This document shows, piece by piece, positions 17,001-23,110 of a stretch of DNA of 24,437 nucleotides; within the stretch, counting starts at the first letter, position 1, and every line of letters begins with the position of its first letter. The notes under the pieces were generated by a model. That model was not told the DNA's origin, made no database searches, and saw only the letters and a list, made by a program, of their open reading frames with translations. Both the position numbers and the translations under genes were made by a program. The stretch comes from an uncultured Lachnospiraceae bacterium (GTDB lineage: Bacteria > Bacillota > Clostridia > Lachnospirales > Lachnospiraceae). The stretch lies in contig CAJUIS010000032.1 in NCBI GenBank assembly GCA_910586645.1, positions 1-24,437 on the forward strand, in the 5' to 3' direction.

Positions 17001-17872
17001 CCGTTGATCCGGTTCTTAAGCGCCAGCTTTTTATTGAATTTATAGCGGCCCACTTTCGCCAGATCATACCTTCTGGGGTCAAAAAACATAGCGGAAATAA
17101 GGCTTTCCGCACTTTCCACCGTCAGCGGCTCGCCCGGACGGATCTTTTTATATAATTCCAGAAGCCCCTCTTCATAATTGGTTGCCACATCTTTGCCGAA
17201 GCTTGCCAGAATCTTCGGCTCTTCGCCAAAAAGATCGACGATCTCCTGATTGCCCCCAACGCCAAGCGCACGAATCAAAACAGTAATCGGCACTTTTCTT
17301 GTTCTGTCCACGCGCACATAAAAAACGTCATTGGAATCTGTTTCATATTCAAGCCATGCGCCGCGGTTTGGAATTACGGTGCAGGAATATAATTTTTTAC
17401 CAACTTTATCGTGTGAAATCGCATAGTATATTCCAGGAGAACGCACCAACTGGCTTACAATAACGCGCTCTGCGCCGTTGATGACGAATGTCCCTGTTTC
17501 TGTCATAAGAGGAAGATCGCCCATGAATATTTCATGTTCATTAATTTCGTCTGTCTCTTTGTTGTAAAGTCTTACTTTTACTTTTAAAGGCGCCGCATAC
17601 GTTGCGTCCCTGTCTTTACATTCCGGGATGGAATATTTTACATCATCTTTGCATAACGTAAAATCAGTAAATTCCAGGCTCAAGTGTCCGCTGTAATCAG
17701 CTATTGGCGAAATATCCGCAAATACTTCTCTTAAGCCTTCGTCTAAGAACCACTGATAGGAGTCTTTCTGGACTTCGATCAGATTCGGTATTTTCAGGAC
17801 TTCTTTCTGCCGTGAATAACTCATACGTAAACCTTTTCCAGCCTGGACCGGACGTATTCTGTTTTTCTCCAT
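14009..17872 (-). CDS. rpoB: DNA-directed RNA polymerase subunit beta
   Basis: Complete 1287-residue beta subunit. The ATG at 17870-17872 (product MEKNRIRPVQAGKG) is chosen over an ORF extension 21 codons upstream because AGAGGTGA lies before it and the extension is not family-like. The rifampicin pocket is at about residues 487-515 and is wild type at the common resistance sites (Q493, D496, H506, S511). The last ~40 residues form a strongly acidic Glu/Asp tail. It is first in rpoB-rpoC and has its own promoter and a structured leader of about 100 nt, rather than depending only on rplJ-rplL. Confidence 0.98.
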   Translation of the reverse strand: MEKNRIRPVQAGKGLRMSYSRQKEVLKIPNLIEVQKDSYQWFLDEGLREVFADISPIADYSGHLSLEFTDFTLCKDDVKYSIPECKDRDATYAAPLKVKVRLYNKETDEINEHEIFMGDLPLMTETGTFVINGAERVIVSQLVRSPGIYYAISHDKVGKKLYSCTVIPNRGAWLEYETDSNDVFYVRVDRTRKVPITVLIRALGVGGNQEIVDLFGEEPKILASFGKDVATNYEEGLLELYKKIRPGEPLTVESAESLISAMFFDPRRYDLAKVGRYKFNKKLALKNRINGHTLAEDVVDMTTGEALAEKGTEVSRDLADRIQNAAVPYVWIQGETRNVKILSNMMVDLKNYIDVDPKEVGITELVYYPVLARILEENAGLEERKEAIRRNVHDLIPKHITREDIFASINYNMHLEYSVGHDDDIDHLGNRRIRAVGELLQNQYRIGLSRLERVVRERMTTQDLEGISPQSLINIKPVTAAVKEFFGSSQLSQFMDQNNPLGELTHKRRLSALGPGGLSRDRAGFEVRDVHYSHYGRMCPIETPEGPNIGLINSLACYARINEYGFVEAPYRIIDKSDPKNPRVTDKFIYMTADEEDNFHVAQANEALDEEGHFVRNSVSGRYLDETQEYEKTMFDYMDVSPKMVFSVATALIPFLQNDDANRALMGSNMQRQAVPLLTTEAPVVGTGMETKAAVDSGVCVVAKKSGVVESAVSNEIVIRSDEGTRDVYRLTKFSRSNQSNCYNQKPIVLKGTRVEAGEVIADGPSTANGELALGKNPLIGFMTWEGYNYEDAVLLSERLVQDDVYTSVHIEEYEAEARDTKLGPEEITRDVPGVGDDALKDLDERGIIRIGAEVRAGDILVGKVTPKGETELTAEERLLRAIFGEKAREVRDTSLKVPHGEYGIIVDAKVFTRDNGDELSPGVNQAVRIYIAQKRKISVGDKMAGRHGNKGVVSRVLPVEDMPFLPNGRPLDIVLNPLGVPSRMNIGQVLEIHLSLAAKALGFNIETPVFDGAKENDIMDTLDLANDYVNLEWEEFERKYKAELLPEVMQYLSDNREHRKVWKGVPLSRDGKVRLRDGRTGEFFDSPVTIGHMHYLKLHHLVDDKIHARSTGPYSLVTQQPLGGKAQFGGQRFGEMEVWALEAYGASYTLQEILTVKSDDVVGRVKTYEAIIKGDNIPEPGIPESFKVLLKELQSLGLDVKVLDEERNEVELMETSEYGNTDLNAIIAGDKDFAFEDSESFGKMGFTKQEFDSENEELIDIEEENEEEEEDDFEELDFEEEVLEEE

Positions 17873-17897
17873 TGACGATTCACCTCTCGTTTTCTTT

Positions 17898-17945
17898 CTA
17901 TGCACGCCGCTCTGCGGCTTATCTTTACCATGCAAAAGCGCATAG
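17898..17945 (-). promoter_or_regulatory. Structured 5' leader of rpoB
   Basis: CTATGC (17898-17903) and GCATAG (17940-17945) can form an outer stem enclosing GCCGC/GCGGC (17906-17918). It lies between the promoter and the rpoB ribosome binding site. It could affect translation or mRNA stability; no known motif is recognised. Confidence 0.4.
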
Positions 17946-17977
17946 TAGGTCTACCTCACCACAATAGTGCAACGTAT

Positions 17978-18007
17978 ATTATATTACAAGCCATATTGGA
18001 ATGTCAA
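17978..18007 (-). promoter_or_regulatory. Promoter of rpoB-rpoC
   Basis: On the minus strand TTGACA (18002-18007), 18 bp, TATAAT (17978-17983), about 105 bp upstream of the rpoB start. Confidence 0.85.
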
Positions 18008-18108
18008 GGAAAAATAACGGGTTCACAGGAATCAATTTTCAAAATATTTCCTGCTATGCATACCGGAAGAGACAAAAATTCTCTGATCCGGAACTTCCGC
18101 ACAAAAAA

Positions 18109-18136
18109 CTGCCGGCAGGAACTCTCCTGCCGGCAG
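18109..18136. terminator. Terminator of the FN3/SH3 gene
   Basis: CTGCCGGCAGGA (18109-18120) and TCCTGCCGGCAG (18125-18136) form a perfect 12-bp stem with loop ACTC. On the minus strand it is followed by TTTTTT, which isolates rpoB from the upstream gene. Confidence 0.9.
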
Positions 18137-18159
18137 AAAATTCTTCTGTTATATAATTT

Positions 18160-18765
18160 CTATACAATCAAATCGCCTCTGACATATCCTCTGTATTTCT
18201 TTCCGTTTATTTTTACCTGGATCCGATACCATTTCGCTCCTGACCTGTCGCACGTTTCACAGAGTATTGTCACTTTCGTCCCCCGTACAAGGCCGAATAC
18301 ACGCGCATAATTTGTTCCCGCGTATTTGCGCACATTGACATTTACCATGACCCTGCCTTTCCTCAGAGACAGAGGTTTCGTATTTGCACGCAGTATTTTG
18401 GAAAATTTACCGTAACTTCTTCCCGTTCTGGTCGCAACAAACGCTCTGACTTTATAAAAATATTCTTTTCCCGCGGCAACCGTCGTATTCATAAACGCCT
18501 GGCTCGTGGAAGGAACCGCTTTTAACAGTGTATATTTCCCGTTTCTTGCCGTCGCACGGTAAATTTCATATCCATGCGCCCCTGTCATAAGATTCCAGTG
18601 AATGTTGATGCTTCTTGTCGTACAGACGCCAGCCTTTAACCCCTGCACTTTTCCAAGGTTTGAAACGGTTCCCTGAATTGAGGGGACTGCGGAAACCTTA
18701 TGCGGAGCCGCCGCAAGACACAAAAACATACAAACCGCCGCCGTTAAAATTTTAATTTTTTTCAT
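18160..18765 (-). CDS. Secreted protein with FN3-like and bacterial SH3 domains
   Basis: A 201-residue exported protein. The N-terminus MKKIKILTAAVCMFLCLAAA is a signal peptide with a likely cleavage after KVSA (residue 26). Residues about 38-130 resemble a fibronectin type III domain (INIHWNLMTGAHGYEIYR, YFYKVRAFV), and about 137-201 a bacterial SH3 domain (VNVNVRKYAGTNYARV, WYRIQVKINGKKYRGYV). No catalytic domain or sortase motif is seen; it probably binds cell-wall or surface material. The start follows CAGGAGGGAG. It has its own promoter and a strong terminator, so it is likely monocistronic although it lies downstream of the CDF gene. Confidence 0.85.
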   Translation of the reverse strand: MKKIKILTAAVCMFLCLAAAPHKVSAVPSIQGTVSNLGKVQGLKAGVCTTRSINIHWNLMTGAHGYEIYRATARNGKYTLLKAVPSTSQAFMNTTVAAGKEYFYKVRAFVATRTGRSYGKFSKILRANTKPLSLRKGRVMVNVNVRKYAGTNYARVFGLVRGTKVTILCETCDRSGAKWYRIQVKINGKKYRGYVRGDLIV

Positions 18766-18808
18766 CGTATCTCCCTCCTGGCTTTCTGCCGTCCTTCTTC
18801 TCCTTTTT

Positions 18809-18836
18809 ACTTTAGCGCCTTTCGAAGCAATGTCAA
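18809..18836 (-). promoter_or_regulatory. Promoter of the FN3/SH3 gene
   Basis: On the minus strand TTGACA (18831-18836), 16 bp, TAAAGT (18809-18814), between the CDF stop and this gene. Confidence 0.65.
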
Positions 18837-18882
18837 GATTCTTCCGGTGTTTTTAAAAAATTATTAAGATAATCTTTCCATT

Positions 18883-19773
18883 TCAGCCCTGCCTTTTTTT
18901 GACCGGATTGACATGAACCATGATATGCTTCACTTTTGGAAAATTCTGTTCAATGCTGTCGTGAACCCGTTCCGCAATGTCATGGCTTTCTAAAAGCGTC
19001 CGGCTGCCGTCCGTACAGATTTCCAAATCCACATAAATCCTGTTTCCAAACATACGCGTCCGAAGCAAGTCAACGCCCGCCACGCCGCTGTGAGAAAGCG
19101 CGCACTCCCTCAGTTTCTGTTCCGTTTCATCGTCGCAGGCTTTATCCACCATCTTATCCACCGCATCCTGAAATATCTCATACGCAGCCTTCAAAATAAA
19201 CAGGCAGATTACAAGACTGGCTGCGGAATCAAAAACCGGGTATCCCATACGCGCCCCGGCAATGCCCACAAGAGCTCCCACAGAAGACAATGCGTCCGAG
19301 CGGTGATGCCACGCGTCCGCCATCAAAGCTCCGGAATCAATTTTCTTCGCATATATTTTTGTATACCAGAACATCCCTTCTTTTACCGCAATCGAAATTA
19401 ACGCTGCAAGAAGCGCGAGCCGTCCCGGCGTTTTAATCGTCTCATAATGCCCGGATATAATTGTCCCGGCAGCGGAATATCCAATTCCAATGCCTGTAAC
19501 CGCAAGAATTGTCGCAAGCGCGATAGCGGCCACGCATTCCATCCGTTCATGCCCATATGGATGTTCTTTGTCGGATTCCTTTCCGGCAATCCTGATTCCG
19601 ATCATAACTGCAACCGTGCTGAATACATCTGACGCCGAATGCACCGCATCGCTTATCATCGCTTCGGAATCCGCCCAAATCCCTGCAAACATCTTAAACA
19701 CAGACAACAGAAGATTCGCAGCGATAGTAATGGCAGATACCTGTATGGCTGTTTTTTCAAACTGATTTTCCAA
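18883..19773 (-). CDS. Cation diffusion facilitator (divalent metal exporter)
   Basis: A 296-residue CDF-family protein that exports divalent metal in exchange for protons across the cytoplasmic membrane. The start is TTG 19771-19773 with AGGAGG eight bases upstream (product MENQFEKTAI). Six membrane segments fit the hydrophobic profile. The transport-site residues are visible: H45 and D49 in TM2 (DAVHSASD) and H156 and D160 in TM5 (DAWHHRSD). The cytoplasmic C-terminal domain ends HIMVHVNPVKK. A NiCo-type riboswitch lies upstream on the same transcript, so Co2+/Ni2+ (perhaps also Zn2+ or Fe2+) is the likely substrate; from protein sequence alone the metal is undetermined. Confidence 0.93.
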   Translation of the reverse strand: MENQFEKTAIQVSAITIAANLLLSVFKMFAGIWADSEAMISDAVHSASDVFSTVAVMIGIRIAGKESDKEHPYGHERMECVAAIALATILAVTGIGIGYSAAGTIISGHYETIKTPGRLALLAALISIAVKEGMFWYTKIYAKKIDSGALMADAWHHRSDALSSVGALVGIAGARMGYPVFDSAASLVICLFILKAAYEIFQDAVDKMVDKACDDETEQKLRECALSHSGVAGVDLLRTRMFGNRIYVDLEICTDGSRTLLESHDIAERVHDSIEQNFPKVKHIMVHVNPVKKRQG

Positions 19774-20023
19774 AATAATTTCCTCCTGATCTTTTCAAAC
19801 ATACTCTAATATGCCCAAAATATTATTTTTACCGTCACTGGCATTTAACCCGGATTTTCTCTTTTCATACATATTTAAAAATTATTTCCGCCGTCCGCAC
19901 GCCCCGTTTAACGCGCCGCACATCTGGACAAAAGCATTTTCCAGGTACGTTCCAGTCACTCTATGCTATATCTTGTGGAATGTTTTCAGAAGAATTTCTG
20001 CTTTCGAATTGTGTTTTTCCAAT
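19774..20023 (-). other. Long leader between riboswitch and CDF gene, no gene seen
   Basis: About 250 bp of transcribed leader with no credible coding region. Two plus-strand frames (78 and 64 codons) lack ribosome binding sites. Visible are GTGTTTTT/AAAAACAC, a possible small hairpin following the T run, and a GC-rich stretch around 19890-19935 that may fold locally. Function unknown. Confidence 0.5.
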
Positions 20024-20070
20024 AAAAAACACCCACGTTTCCAGTAATATACACTACTGTCCCGCAGATG
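20024..20070 (-). terminator. Putative riboswitch-controlled terminator
   Basis: On the minus strand CATCTGC (20064-20070) can pair with GTGGGTG (20030-20036) through Watson-Crick and G-U pairs, enclosing CAGTAG/TTACTG, and is followed by six T (20024-20029). The 5' side is the same segment that closes the aptamer's last helix, so aptamer and terminator would be mutually exclusive. The stem is weak and imperfect. Confidence 0.5.
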
Positions 20071-20146
20071 TAATTCAATCTACTGTCGCGTTTCCGCGAC
20101 CCGGCTACACAGGATATCTCCCGGCCTGTTCAGTTTGTACTGTAGA
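20048..20146 (-). ncRNA. NiCo riboswitch (czcD motif) aptamer
   Basis: On the minus strand the RNA reads ACTGAACAGGC, a short hairpin (CGGGA-GATA-TCCTG), TGTAGCCGGG, a hairpin GTCGCG-GAAA-CGCGAC, AGTAGAT, a loop, ATCTGCGGGACAGT. The order and sequence of the conserved joints (CAGGC, GCAGCCGGG-like, a GAAA-capped helix, CUG-GGGACAG) match what I remember of the Co2+/Ni2+-sensing czcD RNA. Such RNAs switch on CDF and related exporters when metal binds. The next gene downstream is a CDF exporter, which fits. Edges are approximate. Confidence 0.88.
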
Positions 20147-20172
20147 TAATTGCAACGCAAAGAGTTTTCTAT

Positions 20173-20201
20173 AATATATCACAGCCATACGTATTTTGCA
20201 A
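20173..20201 (-). promoter_or_regulatory. Promoter of the riboswitch-CDF transcript
   Basis: On the minus strand TTGCAA (20196-20201), 17 bp, TATATT (20173-20178), about 20 bp upstream of the aptamer. Confidence 0.75.
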
Positions 20202-20217
20202 CGAAAATTTCCAAAAA

Positions 20218-20295
20218 TTATTTTAAAAACGCTTCTTTAACAGCGTGTTCCGGCGTCCGGACCATGTCCTTATAAAAACCGTTATAAACCGCCAT
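20218..20295 (-). CDS. Possible 25-residue small protein
   Basis: An ATG at 20293-20295 opens a 25-codon frame starting MAVYNGFYKD and ending HAVKEAFLK with TAA. It begins only 6 bp after the stop of the 95-residue gene, and GGGAGAGTGAGGAG lies directly before it, partly inside that gene's end, as expected for translational coupling (the spacing to ATG is short). Basic and acidic residues alternate with hydrophobic ones; no membrane helix or signal. No known family is recognised. It could be a chance frame. Confidence 0.4.
   Translation of the reverse strand: MAVYNGFYKDMVRTPEHAVKEAFLK
20229..20246 (-). terminator. Weak terminator of the small-gene operon
   Basis: On the minus strand ACGCT pairs with AGCGT (20229-20233 with 20242-20246), followed by TTTT and an AT-rich run. 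The stem is only 5 bp and overlaps the end of the 25-codon frame. Confidence 0.4.
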
Positions 20296-20301
20296 CTCTC
20301 C

Positions 20302-20589
20302 TCACTCTCCCCATGCTGCAAAACAAATCATAAAAAGCAGAAACGCTCCCAAAACATTCCGCAAATCAATCACCAGATACGATGATTCGTCTATATAAAT
20401 TTTGGCATATCTCCAGTCTGAAAACCTCTTCAACATATGTTCCTTATCGCATTTTTCGCAATCTTCCTCCTGCCTGTATGCCGCCTGCCCGTTTTCTCCT
20501 GCCAGATGCAGATCTGCCCCTGCATAAAACAAAATACAACAAAAGAATAATATCCCTGCAAAAATTTTTCTGTGCAAATATTTTCTCAT
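20302..20589 (-). CDS. Small membrane/exported protein of unknown function
   Basis: A 95-residue hypothetical protein. The ATG follows AGGAGGAAGAGACAG, a strong site. The N-terminus MRKYLHRKIFAGILFFCCIL is basic then hydrophobic (signal peptide or anchor), the middle is charged with a CEKC pair, and residues about 72-93 form a second hydrophobic segment (VLGAFLLFMICFAAW). It is therefore probably a membrane protein with an outside loop. I recognise no family. It is divergent from an Xre regulator with a palindrome just upstream of its promoter, so it is likely controlled by that regulator. Confidence 0.7.
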   Translation of the reverse strand: MRKYLHRKIFAGILFFCCILFYAGADLHLAGENGQAAYRQEEDCEKCDKEHMLKRFSDWRYAKIYIDESSYLVIDLRNVLGAFLLFMICFAAWGE

Positions 20590-20629
20590 CTGTCTCTTCC
20601 TCCTGCAAGCCGCATTCTATTGCTCTTTT

Positions 20630-20658
20630 AGCATAATCCTCCAATCAGAATATGTCAA
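20630..20658 (-). promoter_or_regulatory. Promoter of the 95-residue membrane protein gene
   Basis: On the minus strand TTGACA (20653-20658), 17 bp, TATGCT (20630-20635). The palindrome at 20662-20682 begins 3 bp upstream of the -35. Confidence 0.75.
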
Positions 20659-20661
20659 TAT

Positions 20662-20682
20662 TTATTCGCTATAAGCGAATAA
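20662..20682. promoter_or_regulatory. Palindromic Xre operator
   Basis: TTATTCGCT (20662-20670), ATA, AGCGAATAA (20674-20682): a perfect 9-bp inverted repeat between two divergent genes, one an Xre regulator. This is a strong operator candidate for that regulator. Confidence 0.7.
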
Positions 20683-20753
20683 CATAAAACTATAATTTAT
20701 GTTTTGCTTCTGGGAATACTGTTACAATAATTGAAACAAATGGAGGAACTAGA

Positions 20754-21083
20754 ATGGAAGATTTTCTCGATAAACCTGAAATCGGACAGCGGATACGGCA
20801 GCTTCGGCATATGTATGATTATACGCAGGCGGAATTTGCAGAACTGATTGACATATCCATTAACTTTTTGTCTGAAATTGAAAACGGAAAAAAAGGACTG
20901 TCTCAGGATACCCTCGCCAAAATCTGCAGGCAGCTTGGAGCCTCAGCCGATTACATTCTGTTTGGAATAAAGCAGAAACAATCCTCACTTATCGACATTG
21001 CAAACACCTTAAACATCGACGAACTGGAAACGACAATCCGTTACTTGGAATCTCTGATTGAAATGAAAAGAATACAGGTATAA
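20754..21083 (+). CDS. Xre-family transcriptional regulator
   Basis: A 109-residue regulator with a Cro/CI-type helix-turn-helix at about residues 10-68 (LRHMYDYTQAEFAELIDISI then FLSEIENGKKGLSQDTLAKI, ending ASADYILFG). The C-terminal ~40 residues are helical and charged and probably dimerise. The start follows TGGAGGAAC. An extended -10 (TGTTACAAT, 20719-20727) is likely its promoter. It is divergent from the 95-residue membrane protein and shares a palindrome with it, copying the layout of the regulator/membrane-protein pair near 8.1 kb. It sits convergent to rplL with a strong terminator between them. Confidence 0.88.
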   Translation: MEDFLDKPEIGQRIRQLRHMYDYTQAEFAELIDISINFLSEIENGKKGLSQDTLAKICRQLGASADYILFGIKQKQSSLIDIANTLNIDELETTIRYLESLIEMKRIQV

Positions 21084-21084
21084 A

Positions 21085-21115
21085 AAATGCGGGAACCTTT
21101 CCGGTTCCCGCATTT
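21085..21115. terminator. Bidirectional terminator after rplL and the Xre gene
   Basis: AAATGCGGGAACC (21085-21097) and GGTTCCCGCATTT (21103-21115) form a perfect 13-bp stem with loop TTTCC. On the minus strand TTTATA follows, ending the rplJ-rplL transcript before the accessory block. Confidence 0.9.
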
Positions 21116-21140
21116 CATCTTCATTTCATAAAAGCCAAAA

Positions 21141-21515
21141 TTATTTTAATGTAACTTTTGCTCCTTCTGCCTCAAGTCTGGTCTTGAGATCATCTGCTGT
21201 CGCCTTGTCAACCGCTTCTTTTACAATCTTCGGAGCGCCGTCAACAACGTCTTTTGCTTCTTTTAAGCCCAGGCCTGTCACTTCACGGACAACCTTGATA
21301 ACCTTAACTTTGTTCGGGCCTACTTCTGTCAGCTCTACGTCAAACTCTGTCTTTTCTTCTTCCGCCGCGCCTTCGCCGCCTGCCGCTGCAACCACAACGC
21401 CCGCTGCCGCAGATACGCCGAACTCTTCTTCGCATGCTTTTACCAAATCATTTAATTCCAATACGCTTAATTCTTTAATAGCTTCAATAAATTCCGCTGT
21501 TGTTAATTTAGCCAT
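21141..21515 (-). CDS. rplL: 50S ribosomal protein L7/L12
   Basis: A 124-residue stalk protein that recruits translational GTPases. The N-terminal dimerisation helix (KLTTAEFIEAIKELSVLELN), an Ala/Gly-rich hinge at about 37-52, and the C-terminal globular domain ending EAEGAKVTLK are all present. The start follows ATGGAGG. It lies 84 bp after rplJ and is the last gene before a strong terminator, so the usual rplL-rpoB continuity is broken. Confidence 0.98.
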   Translation of the reverse strand: MAKLTTAEFIEAIKELSVLELNDLVKACEEEFGVSAAAGVVVAAAGGEGAAEEEKTEFDVELTEVGPNKVKVIKVVREVTGLGLKEAKDVVDGAPKIVKEAVDKATADDLKTRLEAEGAKVTLK

Positions 21516-21599
21516 TTTTATTTTCCTCCATTATAATTATTTTTCATTACTGATTCCGGATATCCGTCTCCTTCTCTCAGCCCTCAGACATTTCCCGCC

Positions 21600-22136
21600 T
21601 TAGGCTTCCGCAGGAGCTTCTTCTGCCGCAGGAGCCTCTGCCGCAGCTTCGGATCCTCCTTTTTCTGCAATCTGCTTAAGCACACGGGCAAAGTTCGCAA
21701 TCGGAGACTGAATGCTTCCAAGGAACTTTGCAAGCAATTCTTCTCTTGACGGAACTGCCGCGATTGCCTTCATGCCTTCCGCATCGTAGAAGGTTCCTTC
21801 TACAACGCCCGCTTTGATTTCCAAAGCCGGAGCGGTCTTTGCGAATTTTGCAAGAATTCTTGCCGGAGCAGTCGCATCCGTACTGGAAACCGCAAGTGCG
21901 CTCGGCCCTTTTAAAACTTCAGATAAAGGTTCAAAATCTGTCCCTTTAAATGCAAAGTTCATCATTGTATTCTTGTACACCTTATAGGAAACGCCCGCTT
22001 CTCTGAGCTGTCTTCTAAGCTGTGTATCCTCTGCAACGGTAAGCCCGCGATGATCAACCAGCACTGCCGCCTGAGCTTCTTTGATAATTTCGGAAATCTC
22101 CTGTACGACTGGTTGTTTCAGTTCTATTTTTGCCAC
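21600..22136 (-). CDS. rplJ: 50S ribosomal protein L10
   Basis: A 178-residue stalk-base protein that anchors L7/L12 dimers to 23S rRNA. The start is GTG 22134-22136 (AAAGGAGG upstream; product MAKIELKQPVV). Conserved segments such as VDHRGLTVAEDTQLRRQLR and YKVYKNTMMNFA are visible, and the C-terminus is an Ala/Glu-rich tail. Expression is probably controlled by the L10 leader and its attenuator directly upstream. Confidence 0.97.
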   Translation of the reverse strand: MAKIELKQPVVQEISEIIKEAQAAVLVDHRGLTVAEDTQLRRQLREAGVSYKVYKNTMMNFAFKGTDFEPLSEVLKGPSALAVSSTDATAPARILAKFAKTAPALEIKAGVVEGTFYDAEGMKAIAAVPSREELLAKFLGSIQSPIANFARVLKQIAEKGGSEAAAEAPAAEEAPAEA

Positions 22137-22183
22137 GAATCGTACACCTCCTTTTATTATTTTTTAATAACATAAGGCCGTTT

Positions 22184-22295
22184 AAAAAAGAAACCTCTCC
22201 GCCCAAAGACAGAGAGGTACAATTCAATCTCTTAAATCTCCTAGGCAGGCTCAAAAGATTACGCCATACGGCGCCTGCTGTCTTCGGCAATATGC
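22184..22295 (-). ncRNA. Ribosomal protein L10 leader with attenuator
   Basis: The untranslated RNA upstream of rplJ carries a GAAGACAGCAGGCGCC segment (about 22272-22287) and, opposite, CCTGCCTAGGAG (about 22239-22250), the paired signature of the Firmicutes L10 leader that binds the L10-L12 complex. It is followed by a terminator hairpin ACCTCTC/GAGAGGT (22193-22199 with 22212-22218) and six U (22184-22189). Excess L10-L12 would favour early termination. The 5' edge is inferred from the promoter. Confidence 0.85.
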
Positions 22296-22301
22296 TTATG
22301 C

Positions 22302-22330
22302 ATTATAACATGATATATCACAGATGTCAA
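22302..22330 (-). promoter_or_regulatory. Consensus promoter of rplJ-rplL
   Basis: On the minus strand TTGACA (22325-22330), 17 bp, TATAAT (22302-22307): perfect. The -35 begins 9 bp from the rplA stop. Confidence 0.9.
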
Positions 22331-22338
22331 TCCCAAAA

Positions 22339-23034
22339 CTACCCAATTACTTTCTGGGGATTTACCTTTACGCCCGGTCCCATAGAGGAAGCCAGTGTAA
22401 TGCTCCTGATGTACTGCCCCTTCAAGCTGCTTGGTTTTGCCTTGATGACTGCATCCATAAGAGTCTGGAAGTTGTCCGCTAATTGTTCATCTGTAAAGGA
22501 TTTTTTTCCAATTGGCACATGGATAATATTGCTTTTGTCCAATCTGTACTCAATCTTACCCGCTTTAATATCGGCAATCGCTTTCGTAACGTCCATCGTA
22601 ACTGTTCCTGCTTTTGGGTTCGGCATCAGGCCCTTAGGTCCGAGCACACGTCCCAGACGGCCGACAACGCCCATCATGTCAGGCGTGGCGACAACTACGT
22701 CGAAGTCAAGCCAGCCTTCTTTCTGAATCTTTGGAATCAGTTCCTCACCGCCGACGAAATCCGCACCCGCTGCCTGCGCTTCGTCAAGCTTCGCTCCTTT
22801 TGCGAAAACCAGCACACGGACGGTTTTTCCCGTTCCATGCGGCAGTACGACCGCGCCGCGAACCTGCTGCTCTGCATGACGTCCGTCACATCCGGTTCTG
22901 ATATGAGCTTCGATTGTCTCATCAAATTTCGCTACCGCCGTTTTTTTTGCCAAAGCAACGGCTTCCTGTTTGTCATATAAAACTGTGCTGTCAACCGCTT
23001 TTGCAGCTTCTATATATCTCTTTCCTCTTTTCAT
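22339..23034 (-). CDS. rplA: 50S ribosomal protein L1
   Basis: A 231-residue protein that forms the L1 stalk at the E site and, in many bacteria, represses its own mRNA. It begins MKRGKRYIEAAKAVD behind ACAGGAGG. Conserved segments RGAVVLPHGTGKTVRVLVFA and GVVGRLGRVLGPKGLMPNPK are present. It follows rplK by 76 bp, and a candidate L1-binding hairpin lies in that gap. Confidence 0.97.
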   Translation of the reverse strand: MKRGKRYIEAAKAVDSTVLYDKQEAVALAKKTAVAKFDETIEAHIRTGCDGRHAEQQVRGAVVLPHGTGKTVRVLVFAKGAKLDEAQAAGADFVGGEELIPKIQKEGWLDFDVVVATPDMMGVVGRLGRVLGPKGLMPNPKAGTVTMDVTKAIADIKAGKIEYRLDKSNIIHVPIGKKSFTDEQLADNFQTLMDAVIKAKPSSLKGQYIRSITLASSMGPGVKVNPQKVIG

Positions 23035-23047
23035 TCTATAACCTCCT

Positions 23048-23078
23048 GTGGTATTATCGGGGAGCGTCTCCCTCCCAC
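23048..23078 (-). promoter_or_regulatory. Candidate L1 autoregulatory hairpin before rplA
   Basis: On the minus strand GTGG...CCAC (23048-23051 with 23075-23078) encloses GGGAG/CTCCC (23060-23064 with 23068-23072) and an unpaired GATAATA side. It ends at the rplA ribosome binding site. The shape recalls L1-binding mRNA sites, which I recall from memory only. Confidence 0.5.
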
Positions 23079-23110
23079 TTTTCCTTCACCAATTCCGTGA
23101 AACGGTTTTT

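Noticed and set aside
14009..17872. Possible rifampicin-resistance changes in rpoB
   Set aside because: The residues at the common resistance positions (Q493, D496, H506, S511) are wild type.
19811..20174. Two plus-strand frames of 78 and 64 codons
   Set aside because: No ribosome binding site, no recognisable protein, and they run antisense through the riboswitch and CDF leader.
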